A stretch of 64,000 bases of DNA from Chryseobacterium luteum (GCF_000737785.1 NZ_JPRO01000004.1:186001-250000); one strand, 5' to 3'; counted from the stretch's first letter, positions 53,470 to 63,593 are shown. The notes: generated by a model from the letters alone, not told the origin. Numbers and translations are program-made.

Positions 53470-54027
53470 ATGAAACTTACGAACAGATCAAAAGTTGTTT
53501 CCAACAAAGAAATGACCCTTGCTGAAAAAATCTACCTTCCTGCTATTTTTACCGGGATGGGGATTACATTTAAGCATGCTGTAAGAACCGTGATAAAAGG
53601 TGCTCCCGCAGTATATTCATATCCGGAAGTACAGAAACCCAGAACCACCATCTGGAGAGGTCAGCACGTTCTGAAAAGAGACGAAGAAGGCAGAGAAAGA
53701 TGTACAGCCTGTGGACTTTGTGCCGTAGCCTGTCCTGCAGAAGCCATTACGATGACCGCTTCAGAAAGAACGAAGGAGGAAAAAGGTCTTTACAGAGAAG
53801 AAAAATATGCTTCGGTATATGAAATCAATATGCTGAGATGTATTTTCTGCGGGATGTGTGAAGAAGCCTGTCCGAAATCTGCTATTTATCTTACAGACAG
53901 ATTAGTGGATGTAGAAACCAACAGAGGATCTTTCATCTACGGAAAAGATAAATTGGTTGAAAAAATAAATGAAAGGATTGACATTACGACAAGACAGTCC
54001 GAGAAACAAAAAAATGCGGTAAAATAA
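53470..54027 (+). CDS. nuoI: NADH-quinone oxidoreductase subunit I
   Basis: This is a 185-residue ferredoxin-like subunit. Two 4Fe-4S motifs, CTACGLCAVACP and CIFCGMCEEACP, form clusters N6a and N6b. The stop codon overlaps the nuoJ start. Confidence 0.97.
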   Translation: MKLTNRSKVVSNKEMTLAEKIYLPAIFTGMGITFKHAVRTVIKGAPAVYSYPEVQKPRTTIWRGQHVLKRDEEGRERCTACGLCAVACPAEAITMTASERTKEEKGLYREEKYASVYEINMLRCIFCGMCEEACPKSAIYLTDRLVDVETNRGSFIYGKDKLVEKINERIDITTRQSEKQKNAVK

Positions 54028-54524
54028 TGGATCAGTTTTTATTTTTCTTGGTGGCGTTTTTAGCAGTGGCTAGTGCAGTGTATTTTGTATTTGCAAGAAA
54101 TCCTCTCTATGCTATTTTGTCATTAATTGTTACGATGTTTTCAATTGCGGGAATGTACATTCTTCTGAATGCCCAATTCCTTGCCATCATTCAGATTATA
54201 GTGTATGCCGGAGCCATCATGGTATTATTCCTTTATATCCTGATGATGCTTAACCTTAATAAACAAGACGAAAGTAAGAAGAACAATACTTTAAAATTTG
54301 TTGGAGTTTTTACAGCCGGTCTTTTATTAATTGGAGTTTTAGGCGTATTCAGAGGCGTTCAGGACAATCACATTGTTGTTGAAAATGTAGACAAAGGTGT
54401 GGGTCTTACGAAAAACCTGGGGAGACTTTTGTTTAATCAATATGTTTTACCGTTTGAGCTTGCTTCTATCCTGATTTTGGCAGGTATTGTAGGTGCGGTA
54501 TTAATCGGTAAAAAAGATTTATAA
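54027..54524 (+). CDS. nuoJ: NADH-quinone oxidoreductase subunit J
   Basis: This is a 165-residue membrane subunit with five predicted helices and the QIIVYAGAIMVLFLYILMML segment. It is translationally coupled to nuoI (one-base overlap). Confidence 0.96.
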   Translation: MDQFLFFLVAFLAVASAVYFVFARNPLYAILSLIVTMFSIAGMYILLNAQFLAIIQIIVYAGAIMVLFLYILMMLNLNKQDESKKNNTLKFVGVFTAGLLLIGVLGVFRGVQDNHIVVENVDKGVGLTKNLGRLLFNQYVLPFELASILILAGIVGAVLIGKKDL

Positions 54525-54528
54525 AATT

Positions 54529-54858
54529 ATGGGAGAAGTAAATACATTTATACAAAGCGTCCCTCTTAACTATTTCATCATACTTTCTTCAGTATTGTTC
54601 TGTCTGGGAGTATTGGGAGTATTGCTGAGAAAGAACGCTATTGTTATTTTGGGCTGTGTAGAGCTTATGCTGAATTCTGTAAACCTTTTGCTGGCTGCTT
54701 TTTCAGCCTATAAAGGAAACGGAGACGGACAGCTTTTAGTTTTCTTCATTATGGTGGTAGCCGCCGCTGAAGTAGCGGTAGGTCTGGCAATTATTGCTAT
54801 GCTGTATAGAAATACCCGTTCTGTGGATGTAAGTATATTTAATAAATTAAGAGGATAA
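54529..54858 (+). CDS. nuoK: NADH-quinone oxidoreductase subunit K
   Basis: This is a 109-residue, three-helix subunit with the conserved membrane glutamates in GCVELMLNSVNLLL and VVAAAEVAVGLAIIAMLYR. It lies 4 bases after nuoJ. Confidence 0.97.
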   Translation: MGEVNTFIQSVPLNYFIILSSVLFCLGVLGVLLRKNAIVILGCVELMLNSVNLLLAAFSAYKGNGDGQLLVFFIMVVAAAEVAVGLAIIAMLYRNTRSVDVSIFNKLRG

Positions 54859-54861
54859 GGA

Positions 54862-56775
54862 ATGGAAAATTTAGTGTATGCAATAATACTTTTACCACTT
54901 TTAGGCTTTCTTATTAACGGTTTATTCGGGAAAAATCTTCCAAAAATATTTGTAGGCTCTCTGGCTACGGCAATGGTTTTCGGGTCATTCTGTATCGCGG
55001 TAAGTCTTTTCATGAAATTTGATTCTGAAAGTCAGCCGATTATCGTAAAGGCTTTTGAGTGGTTTACAGTAAACGGGATCCAGATCAATGTAGGATTCCA
55101 GATCGATCAGCTTTCGTTAATGATGGTTATGATCATTACCGGGATCGGTTCACTGATCCATTTATATTCCATCGGATATATGAGCCATGATAAAGGTTTC
55201 TATAAGTTTTTTACTTATCTGAATCTTTTCATCTTCTCGATGTTACTTTTAGTGATGGGAAGCAACTACCTGATCTTGTTTATCGGATGGGAAGGTGTAG
55301 GACTTTGCTCTTACCTGCTGATCGGATTCTGGTATACCAACGAAGAATATGGTAAAGCAGCAAGAAAAGCTTTCATCATGAACAGAATTGGTGACCTTGC
55401 CTTGCTGATCGGGATCTTCATGATCGCTGCTCAGACCAATGCAGTGGATTTCCTTACCGTAGCACAGAACTCTTCAAAATTTGAATTAGACGGAACAGTA
55501 ATTATCTTTATTACGGCCAGTTTATTTATCGGGGCTACCGGTAAATCAGCTCAGGTTCCTTTATATACATGGCTGCCGGATGCGATGGCCGGTCCTACTC
55601 CTGTATCAGCGTTGATCCACGCGGCAACAATGGTAACGGCAGGGATCTATCTGGTAGTAAGATCCAACTTCTTATTTACTTTGGCACCTACGGTTCAGGG
55701 AGGAATTTTATTCATCGGATTCTTAACAGCTGCTTTGGCAGGATTCTATGCACTTCGTCAGAACGACATCAAAAAAGTATTGGCCTACTCTACCGTTTCA
55801 CAGCTTGGATTTATGTTCATTGCTTTAGGACTGGGAGCTTATACAACAGCGATGTTCCACGTAATGACACACGCATTCTTCAAAGCACTATTATTCCTGG
55901 GAGCAGGTTCTGTGATCCACGCGATGAGCAACGAGCAGGATATGCGTTTCATGGGAGGTCTTAAAAAATACATTCCCATTACACACGCTACTTTCCTGAT
56001 CGGAACATTAGCGATCTCAGGTTTCCCCCTATTATCAGGGATGATCTCGAAAGACGAAATTTTAGTAGCAGCTTTCGCTAAAAATCCAATTTACTGGGTA
56101 TTCTTATTTATTTTAGCAGCTATTACAGCAACCTATATGTTCAGACTGTATTATCTGACGTTCCACGGAGAGTTCAGAGGTACGGAAGATCAGAAGCACC
56201 ATTTACACGAAAGTCCGTCCAATATGACGCTTCCATTGATCGTACTGGCTGTCCTTTCAGTGCTTGGAGGTTTCATTAACCTTCCTCACTTCATCGGACA
56301 CGGTCATTATGCAAAATTAATGGAATGGCTTAAACCTGTTCTTACCGAGCAGAGTTTCAATCAGATGGAAGCTACTCTTTCGGGAGTTCCGTTTGGTACC
56401 GAGATGATATTATTAGGAGCTACTGTACTGATGTTCTTCACTGTTTGGTTCGTTGTAAGAAACACCTACGTGAAAAAGAAAAAAATGGCTCTGGCGGAAG
56501 AAAGCTATACCGGATGGGAAAAGCTTTCTGCTAAGAAATTATATGTAGACGAACTTTACAACGCATTGATTGTAAAAACTGTTGAAGGATTAGGACGCGG
56601 AGGAAAGATGTTCGATAAAGGGATCTTAGACCGTTTTGTAGACTTCGTGGGCGAAGGCGCTGAAGACAGCGGAAAAGCGATGAAGCGTATCCAAAACGGA
56701 AATGTAGAGACTTATATTCTTATCATGTCTTTAGCAGTGGGAATTATACTGATTGTTAACTTTATATTACAATAA
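54862..56775 (+). CDS. nuoL: NADH-quinone oxidoreductase subunit L
   Basis: This is a 637-residue antiporter-like proton channel subunit. It has GWEGVGLCSYLLIGFW and WLPDAMAGPTPVSALIHAATMV, KVLAYSTVSQLG, and the long C-terminal lateral helix. It overlaps the nuoM start by one base. Confidence 0.97.
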   Translation: MENLVYAIILLPLLGFLINGLFGKNLPKIFVGSLATAMVFGSFCIAVSLFMKFDSESQPIIVKAFEWFTVNGIQINVGFQIDQLSLMMVMIITGIGSLIHLYSIGYMSHDKGFYKFFTYLNLFIFSMLLLVMGSNYLILFIGWEGVGLCSYLLIGFWYTNEEYGKAARKAFIMNRIGDLALLIGIFMIAAQTNAVDFLTVAQNSSKFELDGTVIIFITASLFIGATGKSAQVPLYTWLPDAMAGPTPVSALIHAATMVTAGIYLVVRSNFLFTLAPTVQGGILFIGFLTAALAGFYALRQNDIKKVLAYSTVSQLGFMFIALGLGAYTTAMFHVMTHAFFKALLFLGAGSVIHAMSNEQDMRFMGGLKKYIPITHATFLIGTLAISGFPLLSGMISKDEILVAAFAKNPIYWVFLFILAAITATYMFRLYYLTFHGEFRGTEDQKHHLHESPSNMTLPLIVLAVLSVLGGFINLPHFIGHGHYAKLMEWLKPVLTEQSFNQMEATLSGVPFGTEMILLGATVLMFFTVWFVVRNTYVKKKKMALAEESYTGWEKLSAKKLYVDELYNALIVKTVEGLGRGGKMFDKGILDRFVDFVGEGAEDSGKAMKRIQNGNVETYILIMSLAVGIILIVNFILQ

Positions 56776-58268
56776 TGTCTGGTTTATTATTAACACTATT
56801 ACTATTACCTCTAGTAGGTTCGGGATTAGTTTTTGCATGGAAAAATAAATCCAGCAAATATTTGGCGCTGGGAATTGCATTGATCCAGATGCTTATTACA
56901 TTCTATATCGCAGCGGATTTTAATTTTAATCCGACGGTAGACAGTGTATTACAGCACGAGATCAATTATCCCTGGTCACAGTTCATTAAAAGTTCCCTTC
57001 ATTTCGGGATTGACGGGATGAGTCTGTTGCTTTTGCTGCTGACCAATATTTTAACGCCAATCATTATTTTGTCTTCTTTTAATGAAAATGTAAGCTACAG
57101 AAATACATTCTACGGTCTGATTCTGCTGATGCAGTTCGGTCTTGTAGGAGTTTTCACATCACTTGACGGATTATTGTTCTACATTTTCTGGGAAGTAACT
57201 TTGATCCCTATCTGGTTTATCGCCGGACTTTGGGGCCAGGAAAATAAAAGGCTTGAATTCACGACGAAATTTTTCGTTTATACATTCGTTGGGTCATTAT
57301 TTATGTTAGCCGGATTGATCTATGTGTACAACCACTCTGCATCATTCGCTTTAACAGATTTATATAATGCCCAGCTTAATGAAGTACAGCAGACGGTGGT
57401 ATTCTGGTTTATCTTCTTTGCATTTGCAGTGAAATTACCGGTATTCCCTTTCCATACATGGCAACCGGATACCTATACCTACTCTCCTACTCAGGGATCC
57501 ATGCTTTTATCAGGGATCATGCTGAAGATGGCCGTATACGGTGTTATCCGTTATTTACTTCCGATCACTCCGCTTCCTATTGCAGGAATTTCAGGACAGA
57601 TCGTCATTATCCTAGCTATTGTGGGAATTGTTCACGGTGCACTTATCGCAATCATCCAGACCGATATGAAGAGAATCATTGCCTATTCTTCTTTCTCTCA
57701 CGTAGGATTAATGGTGGCAGGGATTTTCTCTTCCGCTGTGATTACTTTAAGAGGAACATTCAATATCGAAGGTGCTGAAGGTGCATTGGTACAGACTTTT
57801 GCTCACGGTATCAACGTTGTGGGATTATTCTACGGCTGTGATATTTTATACAAGAGATTTAAATCGAGAGACATCAGACAAATGGGAGGTTTAGCGAAAG
57901 TGGCCCCTAAGTTTGCCGTGTTATTCCTGATCATTATATTAGGTTCAATGGGAGTTCCATTAACCAATGGATTCATCGGAGAATTTATTCTGTTGAAATC
58001 TGTATATGATTTTAACGGACTGGCAGCAGTAATTGCCGGTCTTACGATTATTCTTGCGGCAGTTTATTTATTGAGATTCTACGGAAAAGCAATGTTTGGT
58101 CAGGGTGATGAAGCAGTTTTAAGTACGGCAAAAGATTTATCTGCAGTAGAATTCTCTGTTTTGGCAAGTTTGGCCGTTTTCGTGATCCTGCTGGGTATTT
58201 TCCCGCAGCCGGTAATCGATATGGTGAATAGTTCGCTGATGTTTATCTACACATCGATGGCTAATTAG
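56775..58268 (+). CDS. nuoM: NADH-quinone oxidoreductase subunit M
   Basis: This is a 497-residue antiporter-like subunit. FGIDGMSLLLLLLTNILTP, FYIFWEVTLIPIWFIAGLWG, FPFHTWQPDTYTYSP and KRIIAYSSFSHVGLMVAGIF are present, with the conserved membrane Glu in FWE. Confidence 0.97.
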   Translation: MSGLLLTLLLLPLVGSGLVFAWKNKSSKYLALGIALIQMLITFYIAADFNFNPTVDSVLQHEINYPWSQFIKSSLHFGIDGMSLLLLLLTNILTPIIILSSFNENVSYRNTFYGLILLMQFGLVGVFTSLDGLLFYIFWEVTLIPIWFIAGLWGQENKRLEFTTKFFVYTFVGSLFMLAGLIYVYNHSASFALTDLYNAQLNEVQQTVVFWFIFFAFAVKLPVFPFHTWQPDTYTYSPTQGSMLLSGIMLKMAVYGVIRYLLPITPLPIAGISGQIVIILAIVGIVHGALIAIIQTDMKRIIAYSSFSHVGLMVAGIFSSAVITLRGTFNIEGAEGALVQTFAHGINVVGLFYGCDILYKRFKSRDIRQMGGLAKVAPKFAVLFLIIILGSMGVPLTNGFIGEFILLKSVYDFNGLAAVIAGLTIILAAVYLLRFYGKAMFGQGDEAVLSTAKDLSAVEFSVLASLAVFVILLGIFPQPVIDMVNSSLMFIYTSMAN

Positions 58269-58437
58269 AAGATTAAAAGATTTAAAAATTAAAAAATTAA
58301 GAGATTAGAGGAGAAAAAAGAATAAAGAGAAAAGAATAAAGATTTGAAAACCGGATATCGGATATGACACAAACTTTAAACTCTAAACCTTAAACTTTAA
58401 AACCTCACCTTAAAATCTCACCTCTCAAATCTATATT
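58269..58437. other. AT-rich low-complexity spacer nuoM-nuoN
   Basis: This stretch is a purine-rich run (AAGATTAAAAGATTTAAAAA type) followed by repeated CTTAAACTTTAAA/CCTCACCTTAAA units. There is no gene, hairpin or clear promoter. It resembles the other nuo spacers. Confidence 0.6.
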
Positions 58438-59817
58438 ATGAGTGTTTTAATTATTGTTTTCCTAACGGCAGTTATTGCGTTATTTTCAGGAGTTTTCGAA
58501 CAGGGAAAATTCGCAAGGTACATTGGGATTTTAGGATTGATCATCGCTTTATATGTAAGCTTCTTACCGGAATGTGCTTTCTTCGAAAAGTACAGACACA
58601 TGTATGAATACACTGCAAATACTGCGTTATTCACCAAGATATCTATTGTAACAACCTTATTGTTATTCTTCCTGGGAGGTTTTGCATTCAGCAATCACAG
58701 AAGCCACCAGTCGGAATTATATGCACTGATGCTTTTTGCATTATGCGGAGGAATCATTCTTTTCGGATTCCAGAATTTGGTTACCCTTTTCCTGGGAGTA
58801 GAAATTCTTTCCATTCCGTTGTATGTAATGGCGGGTGCCAACAAAACTGATTTAAGATCAAACGAAGCTTCTATCAAATATTTCCTGATGGGTGCTTTCG
58901 CGACGGGTTTCTTACTTTTCGGGATTGCATTTATTTACGGAAGCACAGGAAGCTTTGACCTCTATAAAATCCACGATTTCGGATTGGCCAACTCTAAAGA
59001 TGTAATGTTCATTTTAGGAGTCTTGCTGATTCTTTGTGCACTGGCATTCAAAGTGGCTTTAGCTCCTTTCCATATGTGGAGTCCTGATGTATATGCAGGA
59101 TCACCTTCATTAATTACGGCATTCATGGCGAGTGTCGTAAAGATCTCAGGATTCTATGCTTTATTCAGGCTGATGACAATAGGTTTTGCCGGAGTTACCC
59201 ACGAATGGATCAATGTTTTGGGCGTATTCTTAATCATCACCTTACTTTTGGCCAACGTGATGGGACTTGCACAAACCAACGCCAAAAGAATGCTTGCTTA
59301 TTCTTCCGTATCCCACGCAGGATATATAGGATTGGTGTTCTTCGGAATGACAAGCCTTTCTACTTATAACCTGGCATTTTACCTGTTCGCTTACTCATTA
59401 TCTACAGTAGGAGTTTTCATGTGCCTGATCTGGGTAGAGAAATTAAAGAGAGAGACTTCTTTCGGGGCTTTCAAAGGATTGGCTAAAACTGAACCTTTAT
59501 TGGCTACGGTAGCAACAATCTCTATGCTTTCAATGGCGGGAGTTCCGTTAACGGCGGGTTTCATGGGTAAATTTGCTTTATTCTCCCAGGCTATGAACGG
59601 TGCAGCCTTCTTAGTATTAATAGCTGTTTTAGGTTCTGCCCTTTCTATCGCTTACTACTTAAGGCTGATCATTGCTATGTTCTTCTTTAAGGAATCTACA
59701 TTCAAATCTTCTGAGAAGGTAACGCTTACTTACAATATCGTAGCAGTGTTTGTAATCGCATCTATTATTCTGTTGGGTATTTTCCCTGATCTGTTTGCAA
59801 GACAGTTCGGATTATAA
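58438..59817 (+). CDS. nuoN: NADH-quinone oxidoreductase subunit N
   Basis: This is a 459-residue antiporter-like subunit with LGVEILSIPLYVMAG, FKVALAPFHMWSPDVYAGSP and KRMLAYSSVSHAGYIGL. It is the last gene of the operon, followed by a terminator at 59841. Confidence 0.97.
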   Translation: MSVLIIVFLTAVIALFSGVFEQGKFARYIGILGLIIALYVSFLPECAFFEKYRHMYEYTANTALFTKISIVTTLLLFFLGGFAFSNHRSHQSELYALMLFALCGGIILFGFQNLVTLFLGVEILSIPLYVMAGANKTDLRSNEASIKYFLMGAFATGFLLFGIAFIYGSTGSFDLYKIHDFGLANSKDVMFILGVLLILCALAFKVALAPFHMWSPDVYAGSPSLITAFMASVVKISGFYALFRLMTIGFAGVTHEWINVLGVFLIITLLLANVMGLAQTNAKRMLAYSSVSHAGYIGLVFFGMTSLSTYNLAFYLFAYSLSTVGVFMCLIWVEKLKRETSFGAFKGLAKTEPLLATVATISMLSMAGVPLTAGFMGKFALFSQAMNGAAFLVLIAVLGSALSIAYYLRLIIAMFFFKESTFKSSEKVTLTYNIVAVFVIASIILLGIFPDLFARQFGL

Positions 59818-59840
59818 AATCTCAATACAAAAATATACAG

Positions 59841-59868
59841 AAGCACAACTTTTTCAGTTGTGCTTTTT
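59841..59868 (+). terminator. terminator of the nuo operon
   Basis: A 10-bp stem, AAGCACAACT with AGTTGTGCTT, has a 5-base loop and T residues to 59868. The remainder of the gap up to 60154 holds nothing clear. Confidence 0.88.
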
Positions 59869-60154
59869 CTTTGTGATCAATGGAGTTTTTTTTAAATCAG
59901 TCTTAAGCAAGCCTACCAAAATTTTAATCATAAAGTTTTCACTTAAAAACTGTTGAATTTAAATGGTGCAAAGAAATAGGACTTCCGTCAATGATAAAGT
60001 TGAGTGTAAAACGTTCATACAATCAAAGATTGATTCTATTTTTATGAGCAGGATATAAATGACATAAAATATTTTATGTGTCAAGTTTTGTCGCCACAGT
60101 ACTTTTTCTTTGTAGTAAAAGCAATAAGATAAAAACAGTTTAAAAACATAAAAA

Positions 60155-61681
60155 ATGAATAACATTTATAACGGCTTCACCTTTGTGAAAGCTTTATCAC
60201 TTAATAACCCAACAGGAACATTAAATAATGGTGATACAGAAGAAAACCAAACAGAAGAAAAACCTTTTTTGCATGCTGTTGCAGAATTTAGAACAGTGCA
60301 TAAAACGTACGATGGAAGTTTTGGTTTTGATTGGTACCGGAAAAAAGATAATGGTCAATCTTATGGCATAACGTATAAAAATTTTATTAAAAGCGGGTAC
60401 AAAGATGGAAGAACAAACTTAAAACCTGATGAAGCGATCAATCGTTTTTTAGATATGTATGAAGAGATACCAATTAATTTACCATCCAGAAAAAGCCAAA
60501 AAGAGAGGGAATTAAGAAACTATCAGGTTCCATATCTTTCAATGTTTTCTAAAGAGACGGTTGAAAGTATGAAACTTCCAAAAGATATTGAGCAGCCACA
60601 GTTTAGTATTACATTGTGTGCCATAGTAGAAATTGCAAGAAATTCTGTTTTAGAGTTTGAATATGATACTGCTCTTTTTGATATTACTCCGAAAACACTT
60701 GCTGATAAATCCGCAGAAAAAGGAATACGCCAGTCTAAAACGGAAGAAATTACCATTACCTGCAAAAAAGATTTGGACAGCAACAAAGAAATTAAAATCT
60801 ATGCCTATCCACAGGATAAGAAATACAAAAGATCACTGGCAGGAAAAATTACCGTATTGCAAAACGATGAAAAAGTAAGGAAAAACGTAAATTTCGCATT
60901 GGTAAATGTGAAAACAAAAATAAGAGAAGAAGAATTTACAGGCAAAATAGAACCTGAAGAAATTGATACTTTAAGAAAAGCAATGTATCAGTGTTTGATT
61001 GTACCTAATATCTTTGAAGTTCCATTATTAGATTTAACTGATAATGAGAACTTCAAAATCATAAAAGACAATTTCGGACATGATAAATATGGAAAGTATA
61101 TTTGTCATAATACTGCAGCAACTGTCAAATGGACAGACGGAGGGATATTTCACACCCATGGCTACACCGATTGTCAGGATTATGTAAAAAAACTTTATAT
61201 ATCAAAAAATAGGGATTTTTTAAAGAATACCCTCTACAAGAATTCCAAAGAAAAGATTGATGAGCAATATCTCAATAATAATATTTTTACGGTATTTGCC
61301 TTCCAGGAAGATTCATTTCTTACCTATCGTTCAACCACTTTTCGTGACAATAAAGCTACAGAAGGAGAAGTAAAAGATATAGGAGAAAATACGGCAATGC
61401 TCTTCAATAGCCTGCACAGTACCAAAAGACAGGATGAGACCTCTTTAGCTCATGAAGTTCTGCATGGATTGGGAGTTTACCACACCCATATAGATGAAGA
61501 CCCAATTCCTACACCTAGAATTTTGTGTACTTTTGAAGAAAAATCAACGGACAATTATCTGTCTTACAGAGCAGTGGAACCGGACGGAATGGTACAGGGA
61601 GAAGAAAGGGAAACACTCTGGAGATGGCAGTGGAAAATAGCCAATATAAATATTCCGGAGATAGAAAATGATCCAAAATAA
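60155..61681 (+). CDS. metzincin-type protein, putative secreted effector
   Basis: This is a 508-residue protein without signal peptide. The N-terminal region (about 35-180; HAVAEFRTVHKTYDGSFGFDWYR) resembles N-terminal modules seen on putative contact-dependent or type VI-associated proteins in Bacteroidetes; that likeness is from memory. The C-terminal peptidase domain carries HEVLHGLGVYH at residues 433-443, a complete HExxHxxGxxH metzincin site, followed by a Ser-Tyr-containing LSYRAVEPDGM turn where a Met-turn is expected. The two genes downstream may be immunity or partner proteins. Confidence 0.7.
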   Translation: MNNIYNGFTFVKALSLNNPTGTLNNGDTEENQTEEKPFLHAVAEFRTVHKTYDGSFGFDWYRKKDNGQSYGITYKNFIKSGYKDGRTNLKPDEAINRFLDMYEEIPINLPSRKSQKERELRNYQVPYLSMFSKETVESMKLPKDIEQPQFSITLCAIVEIARNSVLEFEYDTALFDITPKTLADKSAEKGIRQSKTEEITITCKKDLDSNKEIKIYAYPQDKKYKRSLAGKITVLQNDEKVRKNVNFALVNVKTKIREEEFTGKIEPEEIDTLRKAMYQCLIVPNIFEVPLLDLTDNENFKIIKDNFGHDKYGKYICHNTAATVKWTDGGIFHTHGYTDCQDYVKKLYISKNRDFLKNTLYKNSKEKIDEQYLNNNIFTVFAFQEDSFLTYRSTTFRDNKATEGEVKDIGENTAMLFNSLHSTKRQDETSLAHEVLHGLGVYHTHIDEDPIPTPRILCTFEEKSTDNYLSYRAVEPDGMVQGEERETLWRWQWKIANINIPEIENDPK

Positions 61682-61817
61682 CCATTTTAGGAACATGCTT
61701 TAATGAAGTCAGCATAGCAAAAAAGTATTATTTTGTCATGCTGAACTCATAAGATTCGACGTTCTTCGGAATTAAAATTTTCAGAAACTGAAGGACAATA
61801 ATATGCATAGTTTTAAC

Positions 61818-61825
61818 TACTTTTG
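61818..61825 (+). promoter_or_regulatory. -7 box of the 235-residue gene
   Basis: TACTTTTG, consensus -7, lies 22 bases before the ATG at 61848. This suggests the gene can be expressed apart from the metzincin gene. Confidence 0.5.
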
Positions 61826-61847
61826 AGAATACCAAAATATATCCAAT

Positions 61848-62555
61848 ATGAAAATAACACTCTCCTTTTCGTTAATTATTTATAGTTTCTTATTCTTCTC
61901 CTGTATTGCAAAAACAGCAGTAAACCAAAATACAATAATAACAATTGAGGAAAAATCTCAATTGGATAGTTCCCGTTTTGATATCAAAATGTTTGAAACA
62001 AATTCATACAAGCAAAAATTATTTAAACAAAATTTTAAAAAACCAGGATTTGATACTCAATATGAAGAAAAAAGGACTGATGGCACAGTCATTAGACAAT
62101 GGACAGTTTTTCCCGAACAAGAAAAAGCAGACACTCAAGAATATGTAGAAGAAATCTCAAAAGAATGGAGTCCTTTTGTAATCAGAAAAAAATATGATTA
62201 TATGGGAAGATTAAGAAGATGGTCTACGACTTTTCGGTTAGAATCTATAAATAAAAGTTATGAATACGATGAAAACGGAAAGGCTATTAAAATAACGAAT
62301 TATGAAGAGAAATTTAAACATAGCTTTGCTGACATCAGAGAGCTTCTACTAAAAGCCAAAGGAATTGATATCTACGATACGAGACAGGCCATTGCAAGAA
62401 GAGTAAACCATAGATACGAAGATCCGATACAAGTTTATTACAACATCTATGTTATGGACAAAAAAGATGAAAAGAATGATTATAGCATTGTTATTTTTGA
62501 TGATACATTGGAAATTAAGGAATATAGAAATGAAAATGATCCGAAAAATAAATAA
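61848..62555 (+). CDS. exported lipoprotein-like protein, candidate partner of the metzincin
   Basis: This is a 235-residue protein with a signal peptide and a possible lipobox (FLFFSC near residue 19). The rest is charged with a beta-rich middle (YDYMGRLRRWSTTFRLESI, SYEYDENGKAIKI) like a short wrapped beta repeat. No family is recognised. Lying directly after the metzincin gene with its own -7 box, it is a plausible immunity lipoprotein. That is context only. Confidence 0.55.
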   Translation: MKITLSFSLIIYSFLFFSCIAKTAVNQNTIITIEEKSQLDSSRFDIKMFETNSYKQKLFKQNFKKPGFDTQYEEKRTDGTVIRQWTVFPEQEKADTQEYVEEISKEWSPFVIRKKYDYMGRLRRWSTTFRLESINKSYEYDENGKAIKITNYEEKFKHSFADIRELLLKAKGIDIYDTRQAIARRVNHRYEDPIQVYYNIYVMDKKDEKNDYSIVIFDDTLEIKEYRNENDPKNK

Positions 62556-62748
62556 TGAAAAATAGTTTAATAGCAATAGTTTTCTGTAGTACAGGAATCA
62601 TTTCCAAAACCATGGAGAATCTTAATATATAAAAAAGCATTTTTTGAGATAAAGCTAAAAAAAATTATAGCACCAACATTCTGATATCGTTTTTGGCATA
62701 GCTTTGTAAATACTTCGCAAGTTTTCTGTAATTTTATAAAAACTGCAA

Positions 62749-63492
62749 ATGAAATATATTTTAGCATTAACATTTTTATTTCCACTTATTTTAAATGCAC
62801 AGCAATTTGTGGCAAATGATGCCTTTTATATTGATAGAATAGTTGGACTGGATTCTATTAACATTTATCAGTATAGATTGATTAAATATGATCAAAAAAA
62901 TAAGCAAAAAACAAATTATCTGTATTATTTAAATTTTGCCGATAATGGTAAATTCGAGTCATCTGAGTTGGGTTCAACTTGCGGTTTAGATGTAAATGAG
63001 TCTATATCTGGAAACTATCAATTAATTGACAATTCGCATATTTTATTACGACCAGAATTATATCATAACACAAAGAAGTTATATCCAGATTCAATTTCTT
63101 CAAAATCTCATCTATTTTTCATCTTAAAAGAGAGTGAATATAATATTAAACTAATCCAGAGTAATGGAAATATTGAAGATGATCATAAAAATGCAATATT
63201 ATCCAAAAAGTTAGATGGAAAAATCAAGATGTACAATGATACTGAAAGAACTTTTTATGAGTTAATCAAATATACACCACAATCAAAAGATAATATTTCC
63301 AGAATAAATGAATATGTAAAAAATGTTTTGAAAAAAAATCCGAGAGATTATCATATTCTCTTTACAACTTGGTATCCAGATGATTATTTAGTAAATATGG
63401 TTTACAACAAAAAAACAAAAAAGACAATATTCATTGTAAATTATATTGCTAAACATGTAGAAAATGGAATGGGGCAAATTAGTATTAAATAA
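62749..63492 (+). CDS. exported protein of unknown function
   Basis: This is a 247-residue protein with a clear signal peptide (1-17, ending LILNAQ). The mature part is a beta-rich domain with a helical C-terminal half (SRINEYVKNVLKKNPRDYHILFTTWYPDDY). It is AT-rich like the toxin locus genes. No family is recognised and its relation to the metzincin gene is unknown. Confidence 0.6.
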   Translation: MKYILALTFLFPLILNAQQFVANDAFYIDRIVGLDSINIYQYRLIKYDQKNKQKTNYLYYLNFADNGKFESSELGSTCGLDVNESISGNYQLIDNSHILLRPELYHNTKKLYPDSISSKSHLFFILKESEYNIKLIQSNGNIEDDHKNAILSKKLDGKIKMYNDTERTFYELIKYTPQSKDNISRINEYVKNVLKKNPRDYHILFTTWYPDDYLVNMVYNKKTKKTIFIVNYIAKHVENGMGQISIK

Positions 63493-63532
63493 ACTTTCAT
63501 AATAAGGTAGAAGGAAGGGTATAAAATACCAC

Positions 63533-63593
63533 ACAGTCCATTACGAGAGGAGGAATCAATCAAAGATTGATTCCTCCTCTCGTAATGGACTGT
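63533..63593. repeat. perfect 29-bp inverted repeat with 3-base loop
   Basis: Arms 63533-63561 and 63565-63593 pair without mismatch around AAA. No T-run follows on either strand, so it is not a typical intrinsic terminator. The AAA loop recalls the element at 9544-9562. Nothing else is seen in 63493-63733 apart from a -7 box at 63710-63717. Confidence 0.9.

Noticed and set aside
59969..60060. Small gene in the nuoN-60155 gap
   Set aside because: Only frames under 25 codons with no start context; nothing supports coding.
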